NCBI GenBank assembly: GCA_025558075.1
Contig: JAHLKF010000014.1
Coordinates: forward strand, 310,001 to 374,000
Reading direction: 5' to 3'
Source: Gaertneriomyces semiglobifer
Taxonomy: Eukaryota > Chytridiomycota > Chytridiomycetes > Spizellomycetales > Spizellomycetaceae
DNA: 64,000 nucleotides
Shown piece after piece: positions 35,000 to 45,439 of this stretch; position 1 is the first letter of the stretch; every line of letters starts with the position of its first letter. The notes below the pieces were generated by a model. That model was not told the DNA's origin and searched no databases. It saw only the letters and a list, made by a program, of their open reading frames with translations. A program made the position numbers and the translations under genes.

Positions 35000-35808
35000 A
35001 TGGCACCACGAAAGCGTGAGATGATGAATCTGTCATTCGCCCCGGTCGAGATGGTTCAGTCCTCGCAGGGTTCCGATGGCGACTTGGGTCCGTCCCCCAG
35101 CTCTCCAGAGACGCACTCAAAGTAGGTACTTTAAAAGACCTTTTTTCTCTCCTGGGCTCTTCAAATAATGGATGCGTACGTGACAGCGACGACATGGCAG
35201 AGATTCTCATGGCAATCAAAAGTGACTAAATCCCACTTTCTCACCAATTGGAGCACCAACTAATTGCTGAACTCAATGCAAAAAGGTCGCATGTCAAAAA
35301 AAGCGTCGGATCGTGAGAAAAAGTTGAAAAGAGAGTGTGAGCGTATATGCAAAATGATCGAGACAATGGTGCAGGAACACGTCGCAAACCAAGATGCCGC
35401 CGTGTATGCAAGAGTGCTTGAATAATCACATGTCGCAACAGGACACTTACTTCGAGCATAGTCAGGAACTCGTAGACGGATATCAAAGCAAAGTAGACGA
35501 GATCAGTGAGGAGCGTGCAGGGATCATTGCCAAAGTGAGGATCGAGATCGATAGATTCAACGTAAGTGGCTCGCCTGGTATAATATTAACATAACGCCTG
35601 ACCGGTTACGCAGGAGTTTCAGATGATACACCTCCAAAAAACCCTGCAAAGCGTCTCACAGCAGAAAGCAGTTTCCCACAAACTGTTAGGGGAGCTCACG
35701 CATGTCTATTCCCCTTTTACAGAAACGCTCGCGAGGAGCGGAACTGTAAGCGACAACGAAGGAGACCAGACGCCATGTACGAGTATTGTAGGGCGGTCCA
35801 AGAAATAG
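35000..35808 (+). CDS. Small coiled-coil protein
   Basis: Predicted 184-residue protein in five exons: 35000-35121, 35187-35221, 35286-35368, 35442-35561 and 35614-35808. The N terminus is basic then Ser/Pro-rich (APRKREMMN, SPSSPETHSN). From about residue 45 it is almost wholly helical and charged (SKKASDREKKLKRECERICK, SQELVDGYQSKVDEISEERA, FQMIHLQKTLQSVSQQKAV), consistent with one long coiled coil. Helix layout is loosely reminiscent of the Cor1/SYCP3 family of meiotic axis proteins, but similarity is too weak to name it. The donor GTGCAG at 35369 is non-consensus; that join is chosen because it restores one continuous heptad-rich frame. An in-frame ATG at least 42 codons upstream is possible if the frame starts near 34874. 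Confidence 0.6.
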
Positions 35809-35994
35809 CGTGGCCGCTGATAAGGTAGTAGGCATCAGGTAGATACAAACTAGATAGCGTGCAGCATGATCCCGCAGAATCCAACTCCTCAATATCAATT
35901 ATTCACCCAGTAGATGCGCTATCCTAAATGCCCTACATTCAAGGTTCGAACTCTTATACTCTACTCTACGCCTTTCGCCCCATACATAGATCTA

Positions 35995-36810
35995 CTATAA
36001 CAGTGGCGGCAGCCCCACTTGTCTCTTCCACTCTGTCATTGACGCCCCAACGAACATGCTGTCCTTCGCATGTCGGGTTCGAATGGCGTACCTACTTTGA
36101 ATCACCTTACCCTCTCGTTTATGTGGAAGAAGTTTGACTCGATCTGGCAGATCAGGAAGGGTGGATGGCTGTGGCAAAATAAACGTGGTCGGGTCTTTCA
36201 CATTGTCGGGAAGTGGTTCTTCCGGGGGTGGAAGACTGATTTTGAGGGGTGATGAATAAGGGACAGCGGGGATTTGGCGTGGAAGAGCAGTTGGTGGACG
36301 TCTCTTTTCTGATGATGTTTTGACGGTGGGTTGGCTTGGTGGTCGTTGTTGCTCGCTGCTCAACGCTTGATTGTATGGTTCTGTGGGTGCGATTTTATCG
36401 TTTGATGTGTATGCGGTTACAGGTCTCGTAGCCGGCTCCGACGGCGGAAATAACGGCGTTATAGGTCTTGTGCCAGGCAGAGTCACGGCAACTACCTGCC
36501 CTTCAATATGTACTGTTCTGCCTTTTGGTTTTCGTCGTCGCTTCCGATCTTGTGTGGTACTGGAAGGAGTTCTGCGCGAGCCTCGTTGAAATGCATCGAC
36601 AAGAAAGTATGGAACAGGAGGTGCAGGCGTACACTCCCAGGGTCGCAGGTCCCAAGATCCTACATCTGCGTATATGTACGAATCGTCACGGCAGTTTCGC
36701 CTGCCCTGGACATATCCTTCTGCCGGACCTGCCGAGCACAACGAAGATGCAGACGTCGATGACGACGATGTATCGGACGACAACCCTATCGCACTGTCAG
36801 TTCTGGTCAT
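35995..36810 (-). CDS. Proline/serine-rich hypothetical protein
   Basis: Single-exon frame of 271 residues starting with a true ATG. Not recognised. It opens with a Ser-rich run (GLSSDTSSSSTSASSLCSAG), has a basic patch (QDRKRRRKPKGRTVH, about residue 87) that could be a nuclear localisation signal, a long Pro-rich middle (PPSEPATRPVTAY, SLPPPEEPLPDNVK), and a compact C terminus (SMFVGASMTEWKRQVGLPPL). No membrane segment or signal peptide. The C-terminal 60 residues look least like low-complexity and may be the functional part. It ends close to the coiled-coil gene (convergent). Confidence 0.6.
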   Translation of the reverse strand: MTRTDSAIGLSSDTSSSSTSASSLCSAGPAEGYVQGRRNCRDDSYIYADVGSWDLRPWECTPAPPVPYFLVDAFQRGSRRTPSSTTQDRKRRRKPKGRTVHIEGQVVAVTLPGTRPITPLFPPSEPATRPVTAYTSNDKIAPTEPYNQALSSEQQRPPSQPTVKTSSEKRRPPTALPRQIPAVPYSSPLKISLPPPEEPLPDNVKDPTTFILPQPSTLPDLPDRVKLLPHKREGKVIQSRYAIRTRHAKDSMFVGASMTEWKRQVGLPPLL

Positions 36811-37254
36811 CTCTTTAGTAGGAAGGCGAAGAATTCCATTCTCTGAATACTATTTGTCCCAAAACGTCTTGGAACTTGGGAAGCAGCCAGCGCGGCGTGG
36901 TTGTGCTTACGTAATAAAACTCCGGACACGCGCCCGTAAACAAGGCAGTTCTGCTGTGTGCGGTAGTTCGAGAAACGCTGAACGGAGAATAAGCTAAAAT
37001 TATGTTATTGTGCAAGTAGGGGGCGCTGGGAGGTGACGCAATTGTCGACGGCTATGTTGCCCGAGGACGTGAGTGGAATGCTGGAGCATTATATAATCCA
37101 GGTGCGACGAAACGTAGAATAGCAGGTTAGCGAGGAAATGGAAGTGATAGGTATTTGGTAGATAGTCCTAGAAGAAAACGACAGCATTCCGTAGAGATTT
37201 GGGGGCCGGAATTCGTCATTGCTCTCTTGCTGACCTCATTCAAAGATAGCACTA
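36811..37254. other. Divergent promoter region
   Basis: About 440 bp between two divergently transcribed genes. No RNA gene or strong repeat seen; a weak TATA-like TTATATAA sits at 37089. Confidence 0.4.
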
Positions 37255-38152
37255 ATGAGTGAAACAAGTTCTACGATTTCTTCCAGCACTGAAAGTTTAT
37301 CTTGGACCTCATCCACTTCCGAAACCTACGAGCCAGAAGGTGAAGAGTCTCAGGAACAGCGTAAATGCCAAAGATCTCCGCTCCTGTCCCTTCCTCCAGA
37401 GATTCTCACACACCTCTTCCAACACCTTTCGCCTTCCGCACTTCTGACACTCTCTTCCGCCTCACATTACCTCTACACGCTTTGCTCCCAACCAGCTCTT
37501 TGGAAACGGTTGTGCCGGCTGAACGGCATCCGAGATTTGAAATACATTCTTCCCGTCTCTGACTGTGATCCAGACGATGACACGAAGAGCGAGAGAGGAG
37601 AAGTGGATTGGAAACGGAGTTGGTGCGAGTGGCGAAGGCGGCGACGTGCATGTGGAAAGGCGCGTATGGAAGACGAGAATTCAAGTGTGAACCCAACATC
37701 ATGGGATGACCCGGGTGACGGGCTAGGGCGAGCCAGACGCCTTTGTGAACAGTGCAAATTCGAGAGAGAAAGCTGGGGTTGGTGCTTTGGATTAGCAGAG
37801 AACATCCGTAAGTGCCAAACACACATGGAAGTCATTTGTTCTTTGCTGTTTGTTCTGATGCCGCTTTCGGGTAGCACAAAACGTTGATATCTCACAAACC
37901 TTTACACATCGTGCACTCCCGTACATCACTACTCCCACTTCGTCACTGCAACACACGCTCACAACCGGCTGCCAACTTGCCGCTATGTTTCGGAGCTTTG
38001 TACGCAATGTGAATGTCAACATGAACGTCTTGAGAAATGGTAATAATAATGAAGGACATCCGGTGATGGGCCTTTTGGATTTGGGAAGAGCGCGAGTTGT
38101 AGAAATGGATTTAGATCTGGAGGGACTCGTGGGTGGTGGATTCGGGGCTTGA
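37255..38152 (+). CDS. F-box protein
   Basis: 276-residue protein in two exons (37255-37807, 37875-38152). An acidic, Ser/Thr-rich N terminus (about 40 residues) leads into a clear F-box: SPLLSLPPEILTHLFQHLSP then LLTLSSASHYLYTLCSQPAL and WKRLC, about residues 42-88. The rest holds a Trp/Arg-rich segment (WKRSWCEWRRRRRACGKARM), a pair of cysteines in LCEQCKFE, and an Asn-rich tail (NVNVNMNVLRNGNNN). It is probably an SCF adaptor with an unknown substrate-binding region. Removing the 67-bp intron extends the protein 90 residues beyond the first frame's stop. It overlaps no neighbour; the downstream gene is convergent. Confidence 0.8.
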
Positions 38153-38275
38153 AATGATGCGTTCCACAAAAGTACGAGCGGTCTCAGAAAGGTCGAATGT
38201 AATAGAGAAAAACTTGCCAGACACATTACTCTACATACATAACCTGCAAACAACAAGGGTTCTGCTCAGCTGCTG

Positions 38276-38773
38276 CTATTTAGACCTTCTTCCTATAATG
38301 CTCTTCCCTTTATTTCTCTCACGGCGTCCATTCGCCTTCTCCCACTCAACATCCTCACGCCACGCCGCCTGCGCTTCCTCTACACTCCAGTCGTACATCC
38401 TCATATAACACCAAGCCTCGTCGCTCTCACACTTGACCAGTACCTGAAACCTCTTTACCAGTCTCTTTCTCTCTTGTTCGGGAGACTCAATTGGTGAATG
38501 TGATACATCTGCAAACGGGATGAAGAGTGTTGACCGTGAGTACGGAGTGTCGGTGAAATGGAGGTTGTTGTGGGAGAGGATCAGGTCGAGGGGTACCGAA
38601 TAACGAATGGAGAGGCCGACAAGGGTATCTGTGGGAAGAACGTGGTGGATGGTTCCAGAAGGTAAAAGCTTGTCCTTTTGTTTGAGAGAAGCTGAACGAG
38701 ACGGTGGTTCCTCATAGGGAGGAGGATCAGCTAGAGGTTCTGTTTGTTTATAAGGAGGCGGCTGTCCGTTCAT
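38276..38773 (-). CDS. Intracellular LysM protein with PPxY motifs
   Basis: 165-residue soluble protein. The first true ATG is at 38773 (the frame continues upstream but lacks an ATG). Two PPPY motifs lie at the N terminus (GQPPPYKQ and DPPPYEEP), typical ligands for WW domains of Nedd4/Rsp5 ubiquitin ligases. A LysM domain follows (HHVLPTDTLVGLSIRYSVPL and DLILSHNNL, about residues 41-85). The C terminus has a conserved-looking helical element, SDEAWCYMRMYDWSVEEAQA, resembling the UBA-like tail seen in fungal intracellular LysM proteins. No signal peptide, so unlike secreted chitin-binding LysM effectors. In this setting LysM is likely a protein-interaction module; that is inference. Confidence 0.75.
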   Translation of the reverse strand: MNGQPPPYKQTEPLADPPPYEEPPSRSASLKQKDKLLPSGTIHHVLPTDTLVGLSIRYSVPLDLILSHNNLHFTDTPYSRSTLFIPFADVSHSPIESPEQERKRLVKRFQVLVKCESDEAWCYMRMYDWSVEEAQAAWREDVEWEKANGRRERNKGKSIIGRRSK

Positions 38774-39135
38774 CTTCTTAAACTGTCTGCAAGGCCTGTG
38801 CAACGTCTCTGGAGACCAACAAGACAACGGTACGATCAGAACCTACCCCACAAACCAAATCGCAAGCTAACTTCTGCTACTGCCCAGGAAAAGGACGTCC
38901 TTCACGCGTTTGTCATTCTCCCGACCGCTTACCTAATGCGCGTAATGCCAGTGCCACCACCAGTCGACACTACACGATCGAGATTCAAAGCATCAAGCAC
39001 CGCATAAAGTGAACAGTCGTATGTTATTTGCACACGTAACCGAATCAGATATGCCCATCCGCCGTGATAAATACATGGAATGCCCGTCACCGATCAAAAT
39101 CGGAGCTGACCCTCCTTTACATCAATTATATAACC
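38774..39135. other. Intergenic, nothing recognised
   Basis: About 360 bp between two minus-strand genes. A short TATA-like TTATATAA occurs at 39126-39133 next to the uL3m stop codon. No gene seen. Confidence 0.4.
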
Positions 39136-40353
39136 TTATCCCTCTCTTTCCCTTTTCTGCCTTGAAAATGGATCCCGCACTCCATCTACTGGTGGAGGCA
39201 CCAGTAACTCCCTCGGCAAAGCATCTACCCTTCCCAAGAATGTCGGGAACGGTACTTCACTTCCAACTGGAAAAGTGCGCTTTTTCCATCCCTTCTTCGT
39301 ACTGTCCCACATGCGGACGAATCGGCCTTCTGTGCCAGGAACAGCGCCTTTTACATACACGAGGTTTTCCTTAGTATCAACTTTGATGACTCGAAGGTTT
39401 TGGACGGTAGTCGTTTCGTTTCCGAGTTTACCCGGCATCTTTTTACCTTTCCAAACACGGCCCGGATCTTGGCAGTTACCCGCTGATCCCAGAGATCTGT
39501 GAGCGAGTGAAACACCGTGTGACGCAGGCTGGCCGTGGAAATTCCACCGTTTCATAACACCTGCAAACCCTTTTGCCGTAGATTTCGCTTGGATGTCAAT
39601 AAATTGACCGGGGAGAAAGTGTGGAGCGACGAGCTTTGTTCCTATAGTGCATGACAGGTTATTTTTGTGATCCCAGGTATGCGAGAAAAAATCTACGTAG
39701 ACATCCGTACCAGGCCGCAAGCAAGCATCCGGAGTCACCCTGAATTCAGTCACTTTGCGCTTGGGAGTCACCGTCCACCTTCTAAAATGGAATAATTGCG
39801 GTTTCTTCACTCTGTGAAGTCTGGGATGGTTAACGGCTCCCACTTCCACCATGTATGAGCCGCATCCAGAGTGGTATCGCGTGCGAATAACCTCGCAATC
39901 CACAATCTAATGATCGACAAGGACTAAATAAGTATAATTCCCGGATAGAATATGTTGGTTCTTAAATTGTACCTGAATGACAGTCACAGGGGTCAAAACT
40001 CCCCACTCATCCCAAATGGCCGTCATTCCCTTTTTTAAACCCACAAGGCCCGTTCGTCTACTTTTTCCATATTCAAAAGTCGGTTTGCTAAGGGACGGGT
40101 CGGAAGACGGGTAGATAGCGGGTGGTGCAGGATTGAGGTGGGGCAAGTATGGTCGGTTAAGCAGTTGTGCTGTCGATGATGGGATAGATGAAGGAAGGTC
40201 TGTTGGTTGCGTCGGTGCAATTTGAGCTCCAATGATTCTTCCGGCACGCAGTGTCCTTGAACCGCCGATTTGAAGTCTTGCAAATCGGGAAGCGAGGGCG
40301 CTCGGCGACGACGCCACCGCTGCAGCCTGTGTTATCCTCCTTCGTGTCAGCAT
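39136..40353 (-). CDS. Mitochondrial large ribosomal subunit protein uL3m
   Basis: 383-residue mitochondrial ribosomal protein L3 (yeast Mrpl9 class), in two exons (40353-39973, 39906-39136). The N terminus is basic and Ser/Ala-rich without acids (MLTRRRITQAAAVASSPSAL), a good matrix-targeting sequence. The L3 fold begins TGLVGLKKGMTAIWDEWGV and continues VTVIQIVDCEV across the splice. The signature GFAGVMKRWNF then GQPASHGVSLAHRSLGSAG is the peptidyl-transferase-proximal loop shared by all uL3 proteins, followed by GKKMPGKLGNE. The intron 39972-39907 has a GTACAA donor and a TTAG acceptor. Head to head with another mitochondrial ribosomal gene about 200 bp away, which suggests a shared bidirectional promoter. 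Confidence 0.93.
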
Positions 40354-40560
40354 CCCTGCGTTTCTTGCGCCTATCGTCGTCGTTCGTCGTTTGAGATCTC
40401 AAGTTTTCATGGCCAAAATCTGGTCTGTCTAGTTGCCATGGTATACTAACTAACGTGACTGTGCCGCGCTCCGCATGGAACGCTCACCGCGGATCTTGCA
40501 CTTCATGCAGGCCTTGTTTTTGGAATATTTGGTCAACGAGAAGGAAGCCATTGCGACGAC
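40354..40560. promoter_or_regulatory. Bidirectional promoter of two mitoribosomal genes
   Basis: 207 bp separating the start codons of uL3m (minus) and the L51/S25-domain protein (plus). The arrangement implies a shared control region. I see no individual factor site I can name. Confidence 0.35.
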
Positions 40561-41081
40561 ATGCTGATCAAGGCCTTTTCTGTGCGTTCGCTGGAGCGGA
40601 ATCTCTCCGTTGGGAGCGGGAGCAACTTGCCGCTCCCCTTTCTCAAGAAGGTCTCTGTTGTTTTTGGGAAGGATACCTGTCCTGCAAAGCCCGCATTAAG
40701 GTAAATATCGCAATTCCGTCTAGTTGCTGTCTTCAATTCCCGCACAAGAAATGCGTTTCTCATCTTGGGTTATTTTTCAAGTTCGTTTTACGTTAATGAG
40801 CTCCCAAGAATCTATCACTCCAACCCGCATATTACCTTCACGACGGCACCACAAGAAGCAGATATTTGCACCATATCATTGACGCTAGGTATGGTATCGT
40901 TGCTTTAGTTGAGGAACGTCCGTGCACGTATGTGAATTGTCTAATTCCGTGTAATGCAGCGAATGACAAGACAGCTTCGATTGACCTCCGAGAATGCGCG
41001 AGTGCGGCAAACATGTTTCGGCGAATAATAAGCGAGATTAATGAAGCGACGGGTGAAGGAGCCAAAAAGGCAGACGCATAA
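40561..41081 (+). CDS. Mitochondrial ribosomal protein, L51/S25/CI-B8 domain
   Basis: A 122-residue protein hidden in three small exons (40561-40700, 40782-40888, 40960-41081). Joined, it reads a short basic leader, then LPLPFLKKVSVVFGKDT, FYVNELPRIYHSNPHITFTT, ADICTISLTLANDKTASIDL and RRIISEINEA. This order (beta strand, ELPRI-x-NP, beta strand, short turn, helix) is the thioredoxin-like L51/S25/CI-B8 fold; LPRI followed by an NP is typical of Mrp49 (mL61) and mS25. I cannot tell which of these two it is. The two introns (81 and 71 bp) use GTAAAT/AAG and GTATGG/CAG sites. Single-frame scanning misses this gene because no exon alone exceeds 50 codons. Confidence 0.7.
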
Positions 41082-41279
41082 TGTGGAAATACTGATTAGG
41101 GCAAGCCAAGAGGGACTTGTAGTAAAGGAATAGAACAGTTCGACGAGATGGTAGTGGGCGTGATGCGGATCTCAACATTGTACATAATCTGAATCAACTA
41201 GTGCGATTTATATGAGGATGATAGATTCTTCAAAAGTGATAGAATAAATAACATGCATGCATGAATGCCGACCGACCAC

Positions 41280-42331
41280 TTAGTTTTCTTCCACCGGCTG
41301 CCACAGGCTCCCCAACTGATTCAAAAACTGCAATTCCCCACGTTCAAAGTCCCAATCCCTGCCTGCCAACCATGAGAGAGCGGATAACCTGTACTCCGAA
41401 ATATCGTTGAGGTCACGGATCGCGTGGTCGTCAAGGTTGCGGTACGCTACGCCATCTACCCCAAAGTCCTTCTCAACAGCCTCATCGATGAGTCCATCTG
41501 CTAACGCTCGCTCGCTGGCTTGTTGCAAAGCGGTGTCAAGATTGGCCATGACCGTGCGCAGGCCACTGGGTATTTTGCTGCATAATTCGTCCACATTAAT
41601 GACTGTCGAACCCAACGGTCATTCACAGATTGTACGCACCTTTTCGCGGTCTTCACTTCCTCGCTGTCACCTTTGAGATTCTCTTTTAAATCCAGTACGA
41701 CCTGGGCTTTGGCCCTCCAATACCATGCCTCCGCTCGGTTGACCGCCTCTCTCAACTCTTCCTCACTCACTCGATGATGCTCTTTCGCACCTTCCCCATT
41801 CGTGAAATACTCGATAAAGTCTGTCACTGTATGCGGGAAAGCAGGAACAATCGCCGTTGCCTGAAACAAAAGTTCGCGCGGAAACATAGTGTGGTATCGC
41901 GGAATGCCATCGACGATCTTGAGCGACCACAACAAGATGCCCAGACTCTCCCATCGTGGAAAGAGGGTAGTCAATTCAGAAGACCAACTTCCAAGTGGTT
42001 TTGACATGATTTGAGCCTCGCTGGCTGTAAAAGATCGGTCGATCTTGGACTGAGATACGGCTTCGGTCAGCGCATTGAAACCTTGAGCGATGCGTTCGGT
42101 CTGTTCTTGGGATTGTTGAGCCTCAAGATTCCCGAGACCTTTCTGAGCGGCTTCAATTCCCCAACGAGTTAATACAAGTTGGAGACATGCAATGCGACGG
42201 GCCGTTTCCGCAGGCGAACGCTTGAGAAGCGATGGAGTAGATGCAATTGTTGCAAACTTGCGACCTTGCGGGAACAGTGCAGTAGCTATCGAGGGCCTCC
42301 AATGGAGATGTAGCCGGCGAGAAAACGACAT
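41280..42331 (-). CDS. DUF4272-like protein, probably mitochondrial
   Basis: 329 residues in two exons (42331-41640, 41577-41280). N terminus MSFSRRLHLHWRPSIATAL with many Arg and no acidic residue looks like a mitochondrial presequence. The middle, SLKIVDGIPRYHTMFPRELL, followed by EEELREAVNRAEAWYWRAKA, is like the DUF4272 family, whose members have an alpha-helical core with the AExWxWR-type string and no assigned biochemical activity. After the intron the frame continues SKIPSGLRTVMANLDTALQQ and ends with an acidic WDFERGELQFL. The 62-bp intron uses a GTGCGT donor. An ATG 16 codons upstream (42379) is in frame but would place a poor presequence first. Confidence 0.65.
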
Positions 42332-42606
42332 ATTAGTGGTCGGTGAAATGTGAAGTCGTATGTATCGTTCAAGAATCAAGTGTGAGATTCAGGAAAATGC
42401 CCAGAGATGTCTCACGCGCTTATCGAATACAAGATGTAACGACCATCATCACGCATACTCTCCAATGATCGTGAAGCCACAGTGAGCATCCTGGCGCAGA
42501 ATAGTGGAATCATGGCGGCATCATTTTAAGAAAACGTTTGTTGATTTTATTAGCATCTCGTTGTGATATCTTTCTATATTGCTAGCCATTTACAGACAAG
42601 AGACAA

Positions 42607-43469
42607 CTAAAAAGTCAGCAGGCTCATAACGCCTTTCTTGACGCTCTCAAACTCTTTTCCGTTCTTCTCGGTCTTTTCCATCAGCTTCTTGAACCCATTG
42701 ATTTCTTTTTCAATATTTTGGTACAGTTCAACGTTTTGTTGAAGATGTTGGGCTTGGAGTGCGGAGAGAGACGAGAGGAAGGTGCGGTGGTGCTTGGCAA
42801 GCGAATGGGTAAGTTGTGATAATTGTGTAAGGTGAGGCGCAAGCGACGTCTACAATTTGGGGAGAATACGCATTTAGATCAGTTCTGCGATTCAATTCAA
42901 GAATCACAGACGCCCCAGCAGGTCGTAGTCACATCCCTTCGCCATATCTTGACATGGCCGGCTCTTTCCCACTCAGTACAACGCAAATTATCATCATCGT
43001 GGGATCCAGTCCATGATTGCCCCTCTGCTCCATCGTATCCATTTACAGCAAAGTCATTACCTTTTGCCTCTCCCAACCGGTTCTCAGCCTTTTCCTCGCC
43101 TCTGCCATATCGTTTTCCGTTTCTTCTAATGATCTTTTTGTCTGTTCGATCATGACATCGACTTCTTGATCTGCCTGCATGTAACTCTCACACGTCTCCG
43201 TTGCCTCCTGCAGACGAGCACTGTATAGCGCTTCAACGGAGCGAGTGTGTTGAGAGAAGAGGTGAGAATGGGCGGCGGAAAGTGATGCGAGAATTGGAGT
43301 GCTGTCGACGGGCGACGACTTGCCAGTCTTTGCATTTGTTCGGTCTACGTGAAAGCATCAGATGTGTCTAATGTCCGAGGGCTGTTTGGGTGATGTACGT
43401 ACCATTGATGCTGATGGACGGAGGGAGATTCTTGTACGCGCGGTATGGGGTTGAGCGGTCTGCCGGCAT
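42607..43469 (-). CDS. Coiled-coil protein, unnamed family
   Basis: 197 residues in three exons (43469-43403, 43344-43061, 42849-42607). Joined exons read MPADRSTPYRAYKNLPPSI, then a helical region: STPILASLSAAHSHLFSQHT, ETCESYMQADQEVDVMIEQT, SLEETENDMAEARKRLR, and after a 211-bp intron LAPHLTQLSQLTHSLAKHHR and ELYQNIEKEINGFKKLMEKT. Nearly all of it is predicted amphipathic helix with heptads. It resembles small vesicle-tethering or BLOC-1-type helical subunits in size and layout, but I cannot assign it. The last exon has no ATG and is easily missed. Intron 2 is the longest in the compact part of the window. Confidence 0.65.
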
Positions 43470-44182
43470 TCTTTCCCTTCTGCGGTCGACAATGCCGTTG
43501 CAGATTTCGAGCGTACATGTACATGAATGAAGACGGTTCCTGGTGAGGTTGAGGACAAAAGGTCTTTACGACGCTGTGGTCGCGCGCGTGGCAAACCCAG
43601 TGGGAAAATGTTACAGTAGTTCTTCGCACTTCAGCCAGTCAACGTTGCATGAGACTGTGTTAATTATAATTATTAGTGCTCGTCATTCCAATTGCATGGT
43701 GCAGCCATCCGAACCCGAGTGCCTCAATTCAGTTGATTCAAGCCTTGCACGTCAACATAACTCATCTTGAGGACGTCAAGCATATTCGCCTGCTGGTCGG
43801 TACCACGCCTAGTCCTGCAACTCTCCCCACAAAGATGCTAACAGCGCCTTCAAATTCAGCTCCTATATAGTCATTGCACTGGACTTTGGCCTGTCCTTGA
43901 CGACCTACTTTACAATTTTGCTGCTCTTTTTCGATGTACTGGATCTGGAGGTGCCCTTTGATGTCTGCCTCAACGCATGTTACACTCCGCGGAGATGACT
44001 GTTAATCTACCGCTTTTGGAAACACGCGTCATCGCGTCGTCCGAACGCGTTGCGACTGTCATCGCTTTTATTCCAAGTGCGAAAACCTGAAGCAGCAGGT
44101 TGCCGACAGTAACGTTCGTTGATCCATCAATCAATCCTGCAGAAACCTCATCCACGGTCTATCACAAGTTTCTAAGCAAAGG
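43470..44182. other. Divergent intergenic region
   Basis: About 710 bp between two divergent genes. No RNA gene or repeat recognised. Short frames here have no support. Confidence 0.4.
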
Positions 44183-45439
44183 ATGAACAACCCGTCTTCA
44201 CTAGGTCTGACGACCCTCGTCCTCGCAATTGCCGTCGTGTATACCCTACATTGCTACGCTGCAAATTCTCGAAAGCAGCGGCGACAGAGTATCGAAACCT
44301 CGGCATGTAGTGCTGGTGGTGCTGGTAACGTTGACAGTAAAGCTCGAGTGAGCGTTGGGTCCTTACGAAGTCGTGATGGGTGGAAACATGAGAACAGAAG
44401 GATCGAGATTGAAATGGAACCCGTGGACGCAGTTAGTATAACACCGGACAAAGATGCATTGAACATTGCAAACGATACGGGAATCAGGAATTTAGGAAGT
44501 GCTGTTGAAACTGCGCCGCAAGATACTGTCATGTGTCAAACGGACATGGATCAATGTACGGAGACGAGACAATCACCAGCAGAAAATACCGCATGCTCGA
44601 AGCATGATGACGAACATAAGCACGTTGCATTGGCCTTGCCCCTTCACTCCGAGTTTAGAAATTTATCCAATGGAATGGATGCCGCGGAACCGATAGCCCG
44701 GGCGGTAGAAAACGACGAGGCAGGATCTTCATGTATCGCAGGGAATATCCTGACCATAGACACAGCGAAAGATAACTGCCACACTGAAGAGACTCGTACT
44801 GTGGTTCCCACGCAAGATGAACGTGCGGAGAACCCGCGAAACTCTCGACCGAGCTCGCCTACCACATCGGAGGCGGACGTAATTTCGGTCGCTCAATCGG
44901 ACTCACCAGTAGAGCGCGATGAACACCTCCGCCCTTCTACCTCGCCCCAGTTACATACCCAGCAATCAAAGCCCAAACAGAGTTATGCAATTCCAAAACC
45001 ACCGGCCATCCCGCTTCCCACCCTCGTACGACAGCCCACCGAGAAGTCTAAAGCCACACTCTCAGCCCTCTCCGCATTAGAAGACCACCGCCACCGTCTC
45101 AGCTCTCTTCCTACCGTTCCTACCGATCTCCCCGTGGCATCTGATCTCGGGCTAGCAGACTTGAGAAAGCTCGAGCAGCTGGAAATGGAACGAGAAAAGA
45201 AGTTCAAATGCAGAGAGACGGAGGATGAGGAAACTGGTAGAGCGGTTGATTTGGAAAAGTTTGAGGTGCTGGAAAAGGAGAGGATGGAGAAGAGGCGGAC
45301 GAGGGTCAACGAAGGACTGTTAGGTGAAGGCTTGGTTAGCACTGGAACAGAAAGTGGGAAAGTGAGGAGATTGAGTGGGTTTTTTGATTTGGGAAAAGCA
45401 GTATCGTTTACGGACGGAATGGAGGAACCAGGGCGGTGA
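44183..45439 (+). CDS. Single-pass membrane protein with long Ser/Glu-rich tail
   Basis: 418 residues, single exon. One hydrophobic segment close to the N terminus (SLGLTTLVLAIAVVYTLHCY, residues 5-24) followed at once by basic residues (SRKQRRQS) predicts a type III/signal-anchor protein with its bulk in the cytosol. The tail is low complexity: Ser/Thr/Glu/Asp-rich to about 270, a Pro block (AIPKPPAIPLPTLVRQP), then a charged helical region (LADLRKLEQLEMEREKKFKC and LEKFEVLEKERMEKRRTR) that may form a coiled coil, ending in a short LSGFFDLGKAVSFTDGM. Not recognised as a known family. Confidence 0.6.
   Translation: MNNPSSLGLTTLVLAIAVVYTLHCYAANSRKQRRQSIETSACSAGGAGNVDSKARVSVGSLRSRDGWKHENRRIEIEMEPVDAVSITPDKDALNIANDTGIRNLGSAVETAPQDTVMCQTDMDQCTETRQSPAENTACSKHDDEHKHVALALPLHSEFRNLSNGMDAAEPIARAVENDEAGSSCIAGNILTIDTAKDNCHTEETRTVVPTQDERAENPRNSRPSSPTTSEADVISVAQSDSPVERDEHLRPSTSPQLHTQQSKPKQSYAIPKPPAIPLPTLVRQPTEKSKATLSALSALEDHRHRLSSLPTVPTDLPVASDLGLADLRKLEQLEMEREKKFKCRETEDEETGRAVDLEKFEVLEKERMEKRRTRVNEGLLGEGLVSTGTESGKVRRLSGFFDLGKAVSFTDGMEEPGR

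Noticed and set aside
40478..40570. MERSPRILHFMQALFLEYLV frame as the start of an Nse1-like protein
   Set aside because: It stops after 30 codons and the downstream exons fit the L51/S25 fold much better from the ATG at 40561.
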